Part shown: positions 15,321-21,798 of the stretch, in pieces
Layout: each line of letters opens with the position of its first letter
Numbering within the stretch: the stretch's first letter is position 1
Origin: a virus
Strand: one strand, 5' to 3'
IMG/VR virus record: IMGVR_UViG_3300030061_001164
Span: 1-27,640 of that record
DNA: 27,640 nt
Notes under the pieces: model-generated
Databases searched by the model: none
What the model was told of the DNA's origin: nothing
What the model saw: only the letters and a program-made list of their open reading frames with translations
Position numbers and translations under genes: made by a program

Positions 15321-15647
15321 TTAATAATTATTAATGTCGTAAAAGTCTTCTAATATAGTATTATTTATTTCATTAATTTCGTCTATCGTGAAAAGCTTTG
15401 GAATACTATCGGCGTCAACAATCTCTTTTCCTTTGTATAGTTTCATTCTAAGATTGTCAATGACATCACCTCTTTCGGCTTTGTCAACAATCTCTTTCCA
15501 ATTTTTAAAGTTTCTCATATTTTTATATAATGCAGTGCGATAGCTTTTGCCCGTTTTTAAACACTTAAAATAAATATGAAACCAATTGCCACCATGTGCG
15601 GACTGATACTCTTTTCCAAGCTTAATAAATTCTAATGTTTTATTCAT
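15321..15647 (-). CDS. Unknown early protein
   Basis: 108 aa from ATG 15647 (MNKTLEFIKLGKEYQSAHGG). I prefer this ATG to a TTG at 15662 because it overlaps the previous stop as GATGAATAA, like other junctions in this block. The protein is alpha/beta, with WFHIYFKCLKTGKSYRTALYKN and a GDVIDNLRMK strand. This could be an OB- or SH3-like nucleic-acid binding fold, but I do not recognise it. The next gene is the annealing-type protein. Confidence 0.65.
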   Translation of the reverse strand: MNKTLEFIKLGKEYQSAHGGNWFHIYFKCLKTGKSYRTALYKNMRNFKNWKEIVDKAERGDVIDNLRMKLYKGKEIVDADSIPKLFTIDEINEINNTILEDFYDINNY

Positions 15648-15855
15648 CTTCGTTTTCGTCAAATATACCTATAACTTTAAATGTTGCTTCGTCTTCGTAT
15701 AGGTGTTCCAAAAACGAGCTTAATTGTTTGTCAGTGCCTTTGAATTTTATATATCCATAACCACTTGAAATGTCTGACGTTTCAACGCCAGTGAGAAAAG
15801 GGTCATTGTCTAATGTGTTGAAATAGCCCTTTCCTTGAATTATATAACTATTCAT
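15640..15855 (-). CDS. Unknown small acidic early protein
   Basis: 71 aa, MNSYIIQGKGYFNTLDNDP at the start and FDENEDE at the end. The ATG overlaps the previous stop (ATGA) and the stop overlaps the next ATG, so it belongs to a translationally coupled early operon. The YIIQGKGYF and GYIKFKGTDKQL strands suggest a small beta-sheet domain. The family is not recognised. Confidence 0.65.
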   Translation of the reverse strand: MNSYIIQGKGYFNTLDNDPFLTGVETSDISSGYGYIKFKGTDKQLSSFLEHLYEDEATFKVIGIFDENEDE

Positions 15856-16085
15856 AATAAATTGTCTTTAAAAGTTTGAATTAATTTTTCTGTTTTTTGA
15901 ATGCCCTCTCTTGTCTTCTTAACTTGTTTTTGATAATAGGGAACGTCTTTGTGACTATCCGAACCATTCAATCTTGTTAAGTGATAGTTGAGCAATTCTT
16001 TCTCACTTTTTATGTGAGTTTTTAAAGAATGAATTATGATAATTAAATCGTCGTCATCTAAATTTAAATTGATTTTGTTTTCCAT
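15852..16085 (-). CDS. Unknown small coiled-coil early protein
   Basis: 77 aa, MENKINLNLDDDDLIIIIHSLKTHIK. After an acidic start it is almost entirely helical and charged, with heptad-like spacing from residue 20 to 75. AAAATAGAGA precedes the ATG by a few bases, a leader motif shared with the genes at 16189 and 14480. The family is not recognised; it is probably one of the first proteins made. Confidence 0.65.
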   Translation of the reverse strand: MENKINLNLDDDDLIIIIHSLKTHIKSEKELLNYHLTRLNGSDSHKDVPYYQKQVKKTREGIQKTEKLIQTFKDNLL

Positions 16086-16111
16086 TTTTCTCTATTTTTT
16101 AAGGTTAATAA

Positions 16112-16189
16112 TTAAATTCCAAAAAGTATTGTTATAAATACTCTTATGGTAAAATAAGAAGCTATAAGCTTTATAATTAGTAAATTCAT
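16112..16189 (-). CDS. 25-aa membrane peptide, first ORF after the early promoter
   Basis: Starts MNLLIIKLIASYFTIRVF and is nearly all hydrophobic. I place the start at ATG 16189 because AAAATAGAGA precedes it by one base and a promoter-like element lies 30-60 bases upstream; an upstream start at 16297 would run through that promoter. It could be a real small membrane protein or merely a leader peptide. Confidence 0.45.
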   Translation of the reverse strand: MNLLIIKLIASYFTIRVFITILFGI

Positions 16190-16218
16190 TTCTCTATTTT
16201 TATTGTTATTTTCTCCAA

Positions 16219-16248
16219 CAAATATAATTAAATTTTTGAATATCAAAA
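16219..16248 (-). promoter_or_regulatory. Early promoter of the host (Bacteroidota sigma-A) type
   Basis: Minus strand TTTTG (16248-16244), 17-base spacer, TATATTTG (16226-16219). This is an exact match to the Bacteroidota housekeeping consensus TTG-N17-23-TAnnTTTG. It sits upstream of the first early ORFs and differs from the four phage-type promoters, which lack the final G. A host-read promoter would be expected for genes expressed straight after infection. Confidence 0.6.
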
Positions 16249-16311
16249 TGAAAAGAATTGAAATTGATATCAACAACTTTATTAACAAAAAAGACAAAGG
16301 AAAGGTGTCTG

Positions 16312-16328
16312 TATCTGTGACACAGATA
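16312..16328. promoter_or_regulatory. 17-bp perfect palindrome, possible operator
   Basis: TATCTGTG-A-CACAGATA, two perfect 8-base arms around one base. The one-base centre is too tight for an RNA hairpin loop but ideal for a dimeric DNA-binding protein. It lies about 65 bases upstream of the early promoter -33 element, between the late and early blocks. Confidence 0.5.
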
Positions 16329-16332
16329 AAAC

Positions 16333-16357
16333 AATAAACGTTTTTAGATTGTTTATT
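16333..16357 (-). terminator. Weak terminator-like hairpin at end of late unit
   Basis: Minus strand AATAAAC (16357-16351), an 11-base loop, GTTTATT (16339-16333), then GTTTTATC. It starts inside the stop codon of the last gene of the unit. The stem is A/T-rich and the T tract short, so it would at best be a weak terminator. Confidence 0.3.
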
Positions 16358-16490
16358 TAAGGCGTTTTATCAACTCTTTAAAATCTTGACGCATAGTTTT
16401 TATGTCATAAACTTTATTATTGTTTTTGTCATAACTATAATATGCACCAAGCTTGAGTTGTTCGCTATATATGTGTTTATTATCACTCAT
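16353..16490 (-). CDS. Unknown 45-aa protein
   Basis: Starts at ATG 16490 (MSDNKHIYSEQLKLGAYYS), 17 bases after the phosphoesterase stop. I prefer this start because the longer reading from 16592 would lie inside the phosphoesterase gene. It is hydrophilic and ends with a basic helix (TMRQDFKELIKRLK). The family is not recognised. It is the last gene of the unit before the control region. Confidence 0.5.
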   Translation of the reverse strand: MSDNKHIYSEQLKLGAYYSYDKNNNKVYDIKTMRQDFKELIKRLK

Positions 16491-16507
16491 AATTATTGTA
16501 AAGATAA

Positions 16508-17212
16508 TTAATTTATTCGTCCATTCCAACGCCCACCCCTTTCCAAAACCATTGGGATAAGCTTTGGTTGTCCGTTTATTATTATACCACACCCCAAAAT
16601 AACTCTCGCACTGTTTACTTTATTATAGGCGTAAGCCCTTGAATTGTCATCAATAAGACAACCGCACATCATTGACCAGTTCAAAGCCATTGGGTTTGAA
16701 GTGTAACCGATATTAAATTCCGTGTGATAGTGACCTTGAATAACACACATTCCCATTTCTTTCGCTAAAGCCAAGCCGTTCTTTTTCATTCCGTGTGTCA
16801 TAAATACTGTTTGACCATTGTTCATTTTGTGCTTATAATCGGCATACCATTTCCAACCCTTTCCAACACCAATGACTTCATTGTAATCTCTCAACATATA
16901 ATTGGGAATACCAGAGGTTTTTCCTCGTCTATAAAGCATTGATCCGTGATTGGAATGAACGAGTGTCATTTCTGGAAATAGTTCTTCAAGCTCTTTGAAA
17001 ACCTCACGAGCTTTCAAAGTTTCATTGTGTTGTGTGTCAAGAGATTGTTCCTTCTCGTGATATGAGATTCCGTGAAAGTCGGCTTCGTCTCCAGAATTGA
17101 AAATATGGTGATTAGGATTGTTGTCATCAATGTTATAAGCTTTTTTTATGGCTTTTAAAAACCGAATAGCGTCGGGGTGATGATAGGGAATGTGAAGGTC
17201 TGAAATAACCAA
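16508..17212 (-). CDS. Calcineurin-like metallophosphoesterase
   Basis: 234 aa from a TTG at 17212. All motifs of the metallophosphatase fold are present: SDLHIP (Asp5, His7), SGDEADFHG (Asp42), HSNHGSM, MTHGMKKNG and GHYHTE. It probably hydrolyses phosphodiesters or phosphomonoesters with two metal ions; the substrate is unknown. Protein-like sequence continues 30 codons upstream (RTYRLRLTKSEHDYVKN), but the only candidate start there is an ATA at 17302, overlapping the holin stop as ATAA. The true protein may be about 264 aa with a non-standard start. It is in the lysis block, between the holin and a short unknown gene. Confidence 0.85.
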   Translation of the reverse strand: MVISDLHIPYHHPDAIRFLKAIKKAYNIDDNNPNHHIFNSGDEADFHGISYHEKEQSLDTQHNETLKAREVFKELEELFPEMTLVHSNHGSMLYRRGKTSGIPNYMLRDYNEVIGVGKGWKWYADYKHKMNNGQTVFMTHGMKKNGLALAKEMGMCVIQGHYHTEFNIGYTSNPMALNWSMMCGCLIDDNSRAYAYNKVNSARVILGCGIIINGQPKLIPMVLERGGRWNGRIN

Positions 17213-17298
17213 GATTATCTCGTCATTGTTTTGTCTTGTGTTTTTAACGTAGTCGTGTTCTGACTTTGTTAACCTTAAACGATATGTTCTTTTTTCTT

Positions 17299-17682
17299 TT
17301 ATATTTTTTTAATTTTTTCAAGCCCACGACTTCCGAAATAAGCCCCAATACAAGTAATGTTGCAAATTTCAATAAGACTAATCCACCGTTCTTCTACGTT
17401 AAAATTAATCGTTCCACTGTCAATGAAGACAAGCAAAACGGTTGCTATTATTAAAAAAGCAAGTGTCAATGGACGAATGTTTGCTGGAAGCCACCCAGCT
17501 TTTGCGTCAGCTTCCCACCTTCTTGTGACTTGCTCTTGTGCTTTGGCTTCTGCGTCCATTATTGCTTTCTTTAAAGATAAAGACAATTCAAGCTTTTCTT
17601 CCTTCGTGGTCGTTAAGTTATCAACCAAGTTGTCAACATTTTTAATCAAATCACCAGTTAAAATCTTTTTTATAAAGTTCAT
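17299..17682 (-). CDS. Holin, 3TM-holin-like family
   Basis: 127 aa. An N-terminal helix (LIKNVDNLVDNLTTTKEEK) with a basic, amphipathic middle precedes the segment WLPANIRPLTLAFLIIATVLLVF. A second membrane span (LIEICNITCIGAYFG) follows, ending in RGLEKIKKI. The 'WLPANIRPLTL' junction is typical of phage holins of the 3TM family (PF11351-like). It would permeabilise the inner membrane to release the endolysin, whose gene overlaps it by 4 bases (ATGA). Confidence 0.82.
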   Translation of the reverse strand: MNFIKKILTGDLIKNVDNLVDNLTTTKEEKLELSLSLKKAIMDAEAKAQEQVTRRWEADAKAGWLPANIRPLTLAFLIIATVLLVFIDSGTINFNVEERWISLIEICNITCIGAYFGSRGLEKIKKI

Positions 17683-18209
17683 GCGGAATAATAATTTGTT
17701 GGCGGTCTGTATTTTGTTTTATTGTTTTCGTCTTTATAAGCCACAAGAATTTGTCTTCTGTTTCCTTCTACTTTCCAACTTATATGAATCCACGCTGGAT
17801 TGTCACTGTCTTTTTCACGAGTTGCACCCTCTCCAAATTCAAGAATCATTTGGTCAAATTCCAAAGACCCTTCAATCACGGCTTTAAATATCTTGTAATT
17901 ATCCATTTTTCCACGCTTAACATATTGAAGGTCAACGGCTTCACATTTGCAATGTTGTGAAGTTGCTACATATTTACCATCTATAATTTTATATGCTCCC
18001 CCAATTGCTTTGTTTAGTTCTGGAGAACGATAACCACTCGTCACTCGTATAGAGCCAGAAAGTCGGTCACGAATTGGCTGGAGCAATTGAGTGGTCATCA
18101 ATCTATATTTTAAAATACCTTCTTTTGGAATCTTGTTTGAAATACCCAAACGCAAACTTGTGTTTGATTTTTCAAATTCATAAAGACTAAAGTTTTTTGA
18201 TAATTTCAT
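17679..18209 (-). CDS. Endolysin, M15 zinc peptidase
   Basis: 176 aa, Peptidase_M15_3-like D,D-carboxypeptidase / L-alanyl-D-glutamate peptidase type. It starts MKLSKNFSLYEFEKS and has VTSGYRSPELNKAIGG. The zinc site is His86 and Asp93 (SQHCKCEAVDL) with His142 (WIHIS). The usual glycine of the SxHxxGxAxD motif is Cys89 here. No signal peptide, so export depends on a holin. It overlaps the thioredoxin-like gene upstream and the holin gene downstream by 4 bases each. It cleaves peptidoglycan peptides at lysis. Confidence 0.88.
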   Translation of the reverse strand: MKLSKNFSLYEFEKSNTSLRLGISNKIPKEGILKYRLMTTQLLQPIRDRLSGSIRVTSGYRSPELNKAIGGAYKIIDGKYVATSQHCKCEAVDLQYVKRGKMDNYKIFKAVIEGSLEFDQMILEFGEGATREKDSDNPAWIHISWKVEGNRRQILVAYKDENNKTKYRPPTNYYSA

Positions 18210-18532
18210 TCAAATTTGGCTAAGTGAATTTTTTGGATTTCTTCTTGGATTTCTTTTTTAGTGGTTTCAAGTTTCATCATGATGTTAGCTTCAAACCTTT
18301 TGACTTCAACGTTGTTGTCAAAAATTATAATGGTTGGCACTGAAAGAATGTCGTGTTTTTCTTGCAAGTCTGGATTGTGACAAATAACAACATTGGAAGT
18401 TTCGCAGTCTTTTAAAGCTGAAATATCAAAATTATTTTTCTCATTCCATTCACTATTGAAATGGATTGTTGATACTTGCGAATAGCTTATAAAAAATAAA
18501 CTACTTATTATTAATGTTATATAACCTTTCAT
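18206..18532 (-). CDS. Exported thioredoxin-fold protein without active-site cysteines
   Basis: 108 aa with a signal peptide (MKGYITLIISSLFFISYSQ, cleavage likely before Gln19). The rest follows a thioredoxin fold: strand VSTIHFNSEW, a helix, strand SNVVICHNP, then ILSVPTIIIFDN with the cis-proline at 66 and VEVKRFEAN. The redox motif WCxxC is replaced by W29-N30-E31-K32-N33, so both cysteines are asparagine. I recall similar signal-peptide proteins in lysis regions of other Bacteroidota phages. It is probably a periplasmic binding or scaffold protein; its function is unknown. The start overlaps the spanin-like gene. Confidence 0.7.
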   Translation of the reverse strand: MKGYITLIISSLFFISYSQVSTIHFNSEWNEKNNFDISALKDCETSNVVICHNPDLQEKHDILSVPTIIIFDNNVEVKRFEANIMMKLETTKKEIQEEIQKIHLAKFE

Positions 18533-18800
18533 CTATTATGTCAATTTTAGATTCTATCTTGTCAAGTTGCTCTTTCTGAGTCTCTTGTTGTTTCTCTAAA
18601 TTCATTATAGTTTTTCTAATCAATTCGTCTTTTAGTGTTATTTCTTGCGGTGACATTGGCAAAGCTGGAAGCTCTTTGGCTTCTGAGATTGACGCTTGAA
18701 GCGAAAACCACATTCCAACAAACGCAAAGATCAACATTGCTATTCCGCCCAGTGTCTTAATACTGACTTGAAGTTTAGAGTCTTCTGAAAGTTCTTTCAT
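18501..18800 (-). CDS. Membrane-anchored coiled-coil protein (lysis accessory, spanin-like)
   Basis: 99 aa. A short N-terminal part, one transmembrane helix (LGGIAMLIFAFVGMWFSL, about 18-35), a Pro-containing linker (ELPALPMSPQ) and a long charged coiled coil (DELIRKTIMNLEKQQETQ onward). A single anchor plus periplasmic coiled coil is the form of an inner-membrane spanin or holin accessory. No lipoprotein partner is evident. It begins with a one-base overlap after the 77-aa membrane protein. Confidence 0.6.
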   Translation of the reverse strand: MKELSEDSKLQVSIKTLGGIAMLIFAFVGMWFSLQASISEAKELPALPMSPQEITLKDELIRKTIMNLEKQQETQKEQLDKIESKIDIIDERLYNINNK

Positions 18801-19033
18801 TATTTACAAGATTTGTCGCATTTTTTACCACTGAATTTTTCAACACCACTAATTCCAAAACAACCAAGCACCACCCAAACAAAAGAATCGTAAACAAATT
18901 CGTTTATTACTAAGTCTTGACCAAAGTAACCAGTGACCAAGTCTGCTGTCATTATAAAACACATTATTGTAAAAGCAACAAAACCAATGATTGCTTTTTC
19001 GTTCCAATTATTATTGTCTTTGAATATATCCAT
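18800..19033 (-). CDS. Small two-span membrane protein, holin-like
   Basis: 77 aa with two hydrophobic stretches (AIIGFVAFTIMCFIMTADLV at about 14-33, and FVWVVLGCFGISGV at about 51-64) and a Cys/Lys-rich tail (FSGKKCDKSCK). Size and layout fit a holin or antiholin. The classic holin lies three genes later, so this may be its regulator. It abuts the exported LDLa-like gene upstream. Confidence 0.55.
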   Translation of the reverse strand: MDIFKDNNNWNEKAIIGFVAFTIMCFIMTADLVTGYFGQDLVINEFVYDSFVWVVLGCFGISGVEKFSGKKCDKSCK

Positions 19034-19590
19034 TATAATTTAAATTTAATTAGTCCATTTTGTATGTAAACACCTTCGGGCTTGTTCACCACCTTGCCAC
19101 TTAAATTATACATTAAACCCGTGTTTTTTGATTCATTCACAAATTCTTGCAGTCGTATTCCACAAGGTAAACCAGTGTCACAGTCTATAAATTCGGGAAT
19201 GATAATGTCTTGAAACTCAATAATCGTGTCAAATATATATTCGGTTTCAATTATAGTTTGATATTCTATTTCAACAATTGTGTCGTAAATCCATTCTATA
19301 AATGGTATTTCAATGAATACAGTGTCGCACTGTTCACCATATTGACCGCAATCCGCTAATGTTGTTGGCTCTGCGTCTTGCTCGTCGCTTCCGTCTCCGC
19401 AATCGTCCCAACCGTCATTAAGATAATACAAGCCCCCAGCACCATTAGGAACGCAACCAAGAGGACTATACTGAGTCCAATTGCTTTCGTCGTCTCCACA
19501 ATAGAAACCATTTTGCTGAACACATAATTCACAATTTGTTTGACTAAAGCCATAACCGAAAATTAAAAATAAAAAGATTAGTTTTTTCAT
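19033..19590 (-). CDS. Exported LDL-receptor-A-like protein with T9SS-like C-terminus
   Basis: 185 aa. Residues 1-16 form a signal peptide (MKKLIFLFLIFGYGFS). Residues 20-81 hold six cysteines (20, 23, 31, 46, 64, 81) and the segment DGWDDCGDGSDE at 59-70, which matches the calcium-binding end of an LDL-receptor class A module; the cysteine that normally precedes DG is Asn58. Residues 88-135 are a repetitive Ile/Glu/Asp-Thr linker (IYDTIVEIEY, YIFDTIIEFQ). The last 28 residues (MYNLSGKVVNKPEGVY at 160-175, then IQNG and KFKL) resemble a flavobacterial type IX secretion C-terminal sorting signal. This would predict export to the outer face of the host. It is followed by membrane and lysis genes and preceded, two bases away, by a beta-barrel-like protein gene. 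Confidence 0.6.
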   Translation of the reverse strand: MKKLIFLFLIFGYGFSQTNCELCVQQNGFYCGDDESNWTQYSPLGCVPNGAGGLYYLNDGWDDCGDGSDEQDAEPTTLADCGQYGEQCDTVFIEIPFIEWIYDTIVEIEYQTIIETEYIFDTIIEFQDIIIPEFIDCDTGLPCGIRLQEFVNESKNTGLMYNLSGKVVNKPEGVYIQNGLIKFKL

Positions 19591-19591
19591 A

Positions 19592-20608
19592 TTAGTATAT
19601 TAAATAATTGAACCCAAATTTAATGTCAAAGACTTCTTTTCCCCAAACCTTTTGATGAACACCCTCAACGAACAAACCTAAATGCTTGTTGACCCTAAGC
19701 CCTAAAACACCACCAGCGTCCCATTCTAAGCGATTTAAGAGACTTTCTCCATACTCGTAAGAGTATTCGTCCAAACCATAGTGAAAAGGCATAAGACTTG
19801 CCCAAATGTGAACCCAGTATTTTGAAGTATATTTGTAGTATGTAGAGCCAAGAACAAAGCTCACTTCTTTTTGCATACCTAATTTGTCAAGTTCTTGTGT
19901 GTTAAAGTCTGCAATTGCTTGTCCGAAATAGTGTTTGTAGAACTCGTCATTTGATGTTGCAAGAAGCTCGTCACCTTTGAACCAGTGCCAAGAGCCATTG
20001 ACAAACTCGTTTGAATAGCCAAAGTCTTGTGCTAATTGTCTGAATGATTGTTCTCCTTGAATCCAGAAATCACGAATAGGAACGAAGCCATAAGGGTCGT
20101 GAATACGAAAGACACCGCCAAAAGTGAAGTCAAAGTTGCCTTTAGATATTCGGTATCTCGTATCAAAAGAAATGTATCTTAAATCAACTCTTTGGTTGTC
20201 TCTATACTCTAAACGTGTGACACAACTCTTTCCCAAGTATCGCAACCAGAAGTTTTGTTCTGTGTATTTGTCACCTCTATTTCTTATGAAAGAATAGTTT
20301 AAAAGATATTCCCAACCAATTGCGTTTCCGATTGTTGCTTGATCTGTGTAGTTTGATTCGTCTCCATAATACCAAGTCCGAATTTTTTGTTCGTGTTGGA
20401 ATCTTGCCTTTTTTCTCAATCCGATTGTGAGATTATAGTCAAACGGATTTACTTGTGTAACGTCTTCGTAACCTTTAGCAATAGAAATATAGTCTTCATT
20501 TTCGGTCATGCTTGTTCCGATATTCATTGAAGTATATATTGTAGAATACTTGAAGAAGTCTATTTGACTAAATGATAAAAAAGGAATTAATAAAAATAGA
20601 TATTTCAT
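19592..20608 (-). CDS. Exported outer-membrane beta-barrel-like protein
   Basis: 338 aa. Signal peptide MKYLFLLIPFLSFS, cleavage before Gln15. The rest is a series of alternating polar/aromatic strands (RFQHEQKIRTWYY, WEYLLNYSFIRN, QNFWLRYLG, TRLEYRDNQRVDLRYISF, VLGLRVNKHLGLFVEGVH) and ends with FDIKFGFNYLIY. The terminal aromatic residue and final strand fit a BAM beta-signal. It has few cysteines. This looks like a host-type outer membrane protein carried by a phage; it could change receptor exposure, block other phages or aid lysis, or it could be a virion protein. The start overlaps the fibre-like gene by one base. Confidence 0.55.
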   Translation of the reverse strand: MKYLFLLIPFLSFSQIDFFKYSTIYTSMNIGTSMTENEDYISIAKGYEDVTQVNPFDYNLTIGLRKKARFQHEQKIRTWYYGDESNYTDQATIGNAIGWEYLLNYSFIRNRGDKYTEQNFWLRYLGKSCVTRLEYRDNQRVDLRYISFDTRYRISKGNFDFTFGGVFRIHDPYGFVPIRDFWIQGEQSFRQLAQDFGYSNEFVNGSWHWFKGDELLATSNDEFYKHYFGQAIADFNTQELDKLGMQKEVSFVLGSTYYKYTSKYWVHIWASLMPFHYGLDEYSYEYGESLLNRLEWDAGGVLGLRVNKHLGLFVEGVHQKVWGKEVFDIKFGFNYLIY

Positions 20609-21138
20609 TATAAAACTTTTACGTAGTTATAAGTTACATAAACATCTGCCGTCCACCCACCATTAAAGGCACCACTTGCAGACATCATAAAAGGTTTGTT
20701 TAAAATACTGGTCGCACAAGCACCTGCGCTACTTCCAGATGAATTAGTTATAAAAGTAATGTCAGTAGTTTTACTATTCATGCAATCTCTTATAATAGTC
20801 CAATTTGTGGAAGAGTCTGAAGTGTCATAAGTTAAAAGTAAATCTTTACTTGATGATTCTGTAGACGAAGCGTATGTAACAAACATAGTGAAACTAAACA
20901 CATTAATATAATACCCACTTAAAGCACCGACTAATGTTTTTGGTGTTGAGTTCAAAGCTTTTATCTCCGCATTAGTAAGGGAGAACTTGTCCGTTTGCAT
21001 TAAAAATTTTGCGTCATATTTCTTGCTCGTCCCTTCTGCGCTTCCAGTTGTGTCGTTTACATCTACGACCATTAATAAATCGCCACTAGAAAATTGTTCC
21101 TCAAGTGCCGTTTTATCCGTTAACCTTTGTCCCGCCAT
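20608..21138 (-). CDS. Fibre-like virion protein
   Basis: 176 aa. The N-terminus (MAGQRLTDKTALEEQFSSGDLLMVVDVND, then KKYDAKFLMQ) is a pattern shared by head or tail fibre N-termini in Bacteroidota phages. The rest is Ser/Thr-rich beta sequence. No signal peptide. It follows the head-tail adaptor and a 37-aa basic ORF and precedes the exported cassette. A trimeric fibre or decoration role is inferred. Confidence 0.5.
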   Translation of the reverse strand: MAGQRLTDKTALEEQFSSGDLLMVVDVNDTTGSAEGTSKKYDAKFLMQTDKFSLTNAEIKALNSTPKTLVGALSGYYINVFSFTMFVTYASSTESSSKDLLLTYDTSDSSTNWTIIRDCMNSKTTDITFITNSSGSSAGACATSILNKPFMMSASGAFNGGWTADVYVTYNYVKVL

Positions 21139-21226
21139 TTTTATTCTTTTTTAATTTGTTAATATATTTCTTTAGCTTTTTGAAGTTCTTTTCTGAAAAC
21201 TTCGTTTTATATTTACCTCTTAACAT
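21113..21226 (-). CDS. 37-aa very basic peptide
   Basis: Starts MLRGKYKTKFSEKNFKKLKK; about a third of its residues are Lys. The ATG overlaps the adaptor gene stop as ATGTTAA, and it reads 26 bases into the fibre gene. It fills the 80-base gap exactly. Its composition suggests nucleic-acid binding, but very Lys-rich reading frames are also expected by chance in A-rich DNA. Confidence 0.45.
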   Translation of the reverse strand: MLRGKYKTKFSEKNFKKLKKYINKLKKNKNGGTKVNG

Positions 21227-21798
21227 AAGCCCTTCACCCCGATTGCTGACAAGATACTTTTTATCTTCATATTGTCTCCGATATTTCTATCCATATTTAT
21301 GCCACTATAATAGTTGCGTGTTGTTCTGTCCATCTCACCAGCCCCTGTGTTGTCGTCCATTTCTGGGAATACGGAAGCCCCTTTGTCTGTAATATAATCA
21401 ATCATTCTTTCACGATAGAACATTCCATTTTCAAGAGCTTCGTTCACAAGCGGTTCAATAGAATCAAAATCAACCGAAGCCCCTTGCTCGTTATCCATTT
21501 GAACTACTGAATGATTGACCACTCGCAAACGAACTTGATTGTATAACATAGACAAAGTAAATTGACACAATGCTTTTGACACATAGTCTCTTAATAAAAC
21601 AAGGTATTCGCCAGACGGTGTTCCTTCAACTTCTGTCTTTAATTTTTCAAAGAGATCAGTTCCAAGCACGGGTTGAATAAACCTATCTTGAGCAACCATA
21701 ATAATTGGGTGAATCAAGTCGTCTGAAACGCTTTGAGAAATCGTTGTCGTTTGTTTTAGCGTTTCGGCTGAAATTAAGAGTGTGTGTGTTGTTGCCAT
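21220..21798 (-). CDS. Head-tail adaptor / connector protein
   Basis: 192 aa, helical: MATTHTLLISAETLKQTTTIS, DDLIHPIIMVAQDRFIQPVLG, then YVSKALCQFTLSMLYNQVRL. The early '...I.P.I..AQ...I.P.LG..L...L' pattern is a hallmark of the adaptor (DUF6712-like) proteins of Bacteroidota phages, which dock under the portal. It starts 3 bases after the portal gene, consistent with that role. Confidence 0.7.
   Translation of the reverse strand: MATTHTLLISAETLKQTTTISQSVSDDLIHPIIMVAQDRFIQPVLGTDLFEKLKTEVEGTPSGEYLVLLRDYVSKALCQFTLSMLYNQVRLRVVNHSVVQMDNEQGASVDFDSIEPLVNEALENGMFYRERMIDYITDKGASVFPEMDDNTGAGEMDRTTRNYYSGINMDRNIGDNMKIKSILSAIGVKGLC

Noticed and set aside
16112-16297. 61-aa hydrophobic frame from 16297
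   Set aside because: It would run through the early promoter; the ATG at 16189 behind AAAATAGAGA is preferred.
16353-16592. 79-aa reading frame from 16592
   Set aside because: Its first 34 codons lie inside the well-supported phosphoesterase gene; the ATG at 16490 after the stop is a better start.
19356-19553. 65-aa hydrophobic minus-strand frame inside the LDLa-like gene
   Set aside because: Fully nested in a gene with a clear signal peptide and domain pattern; a frame shadow.
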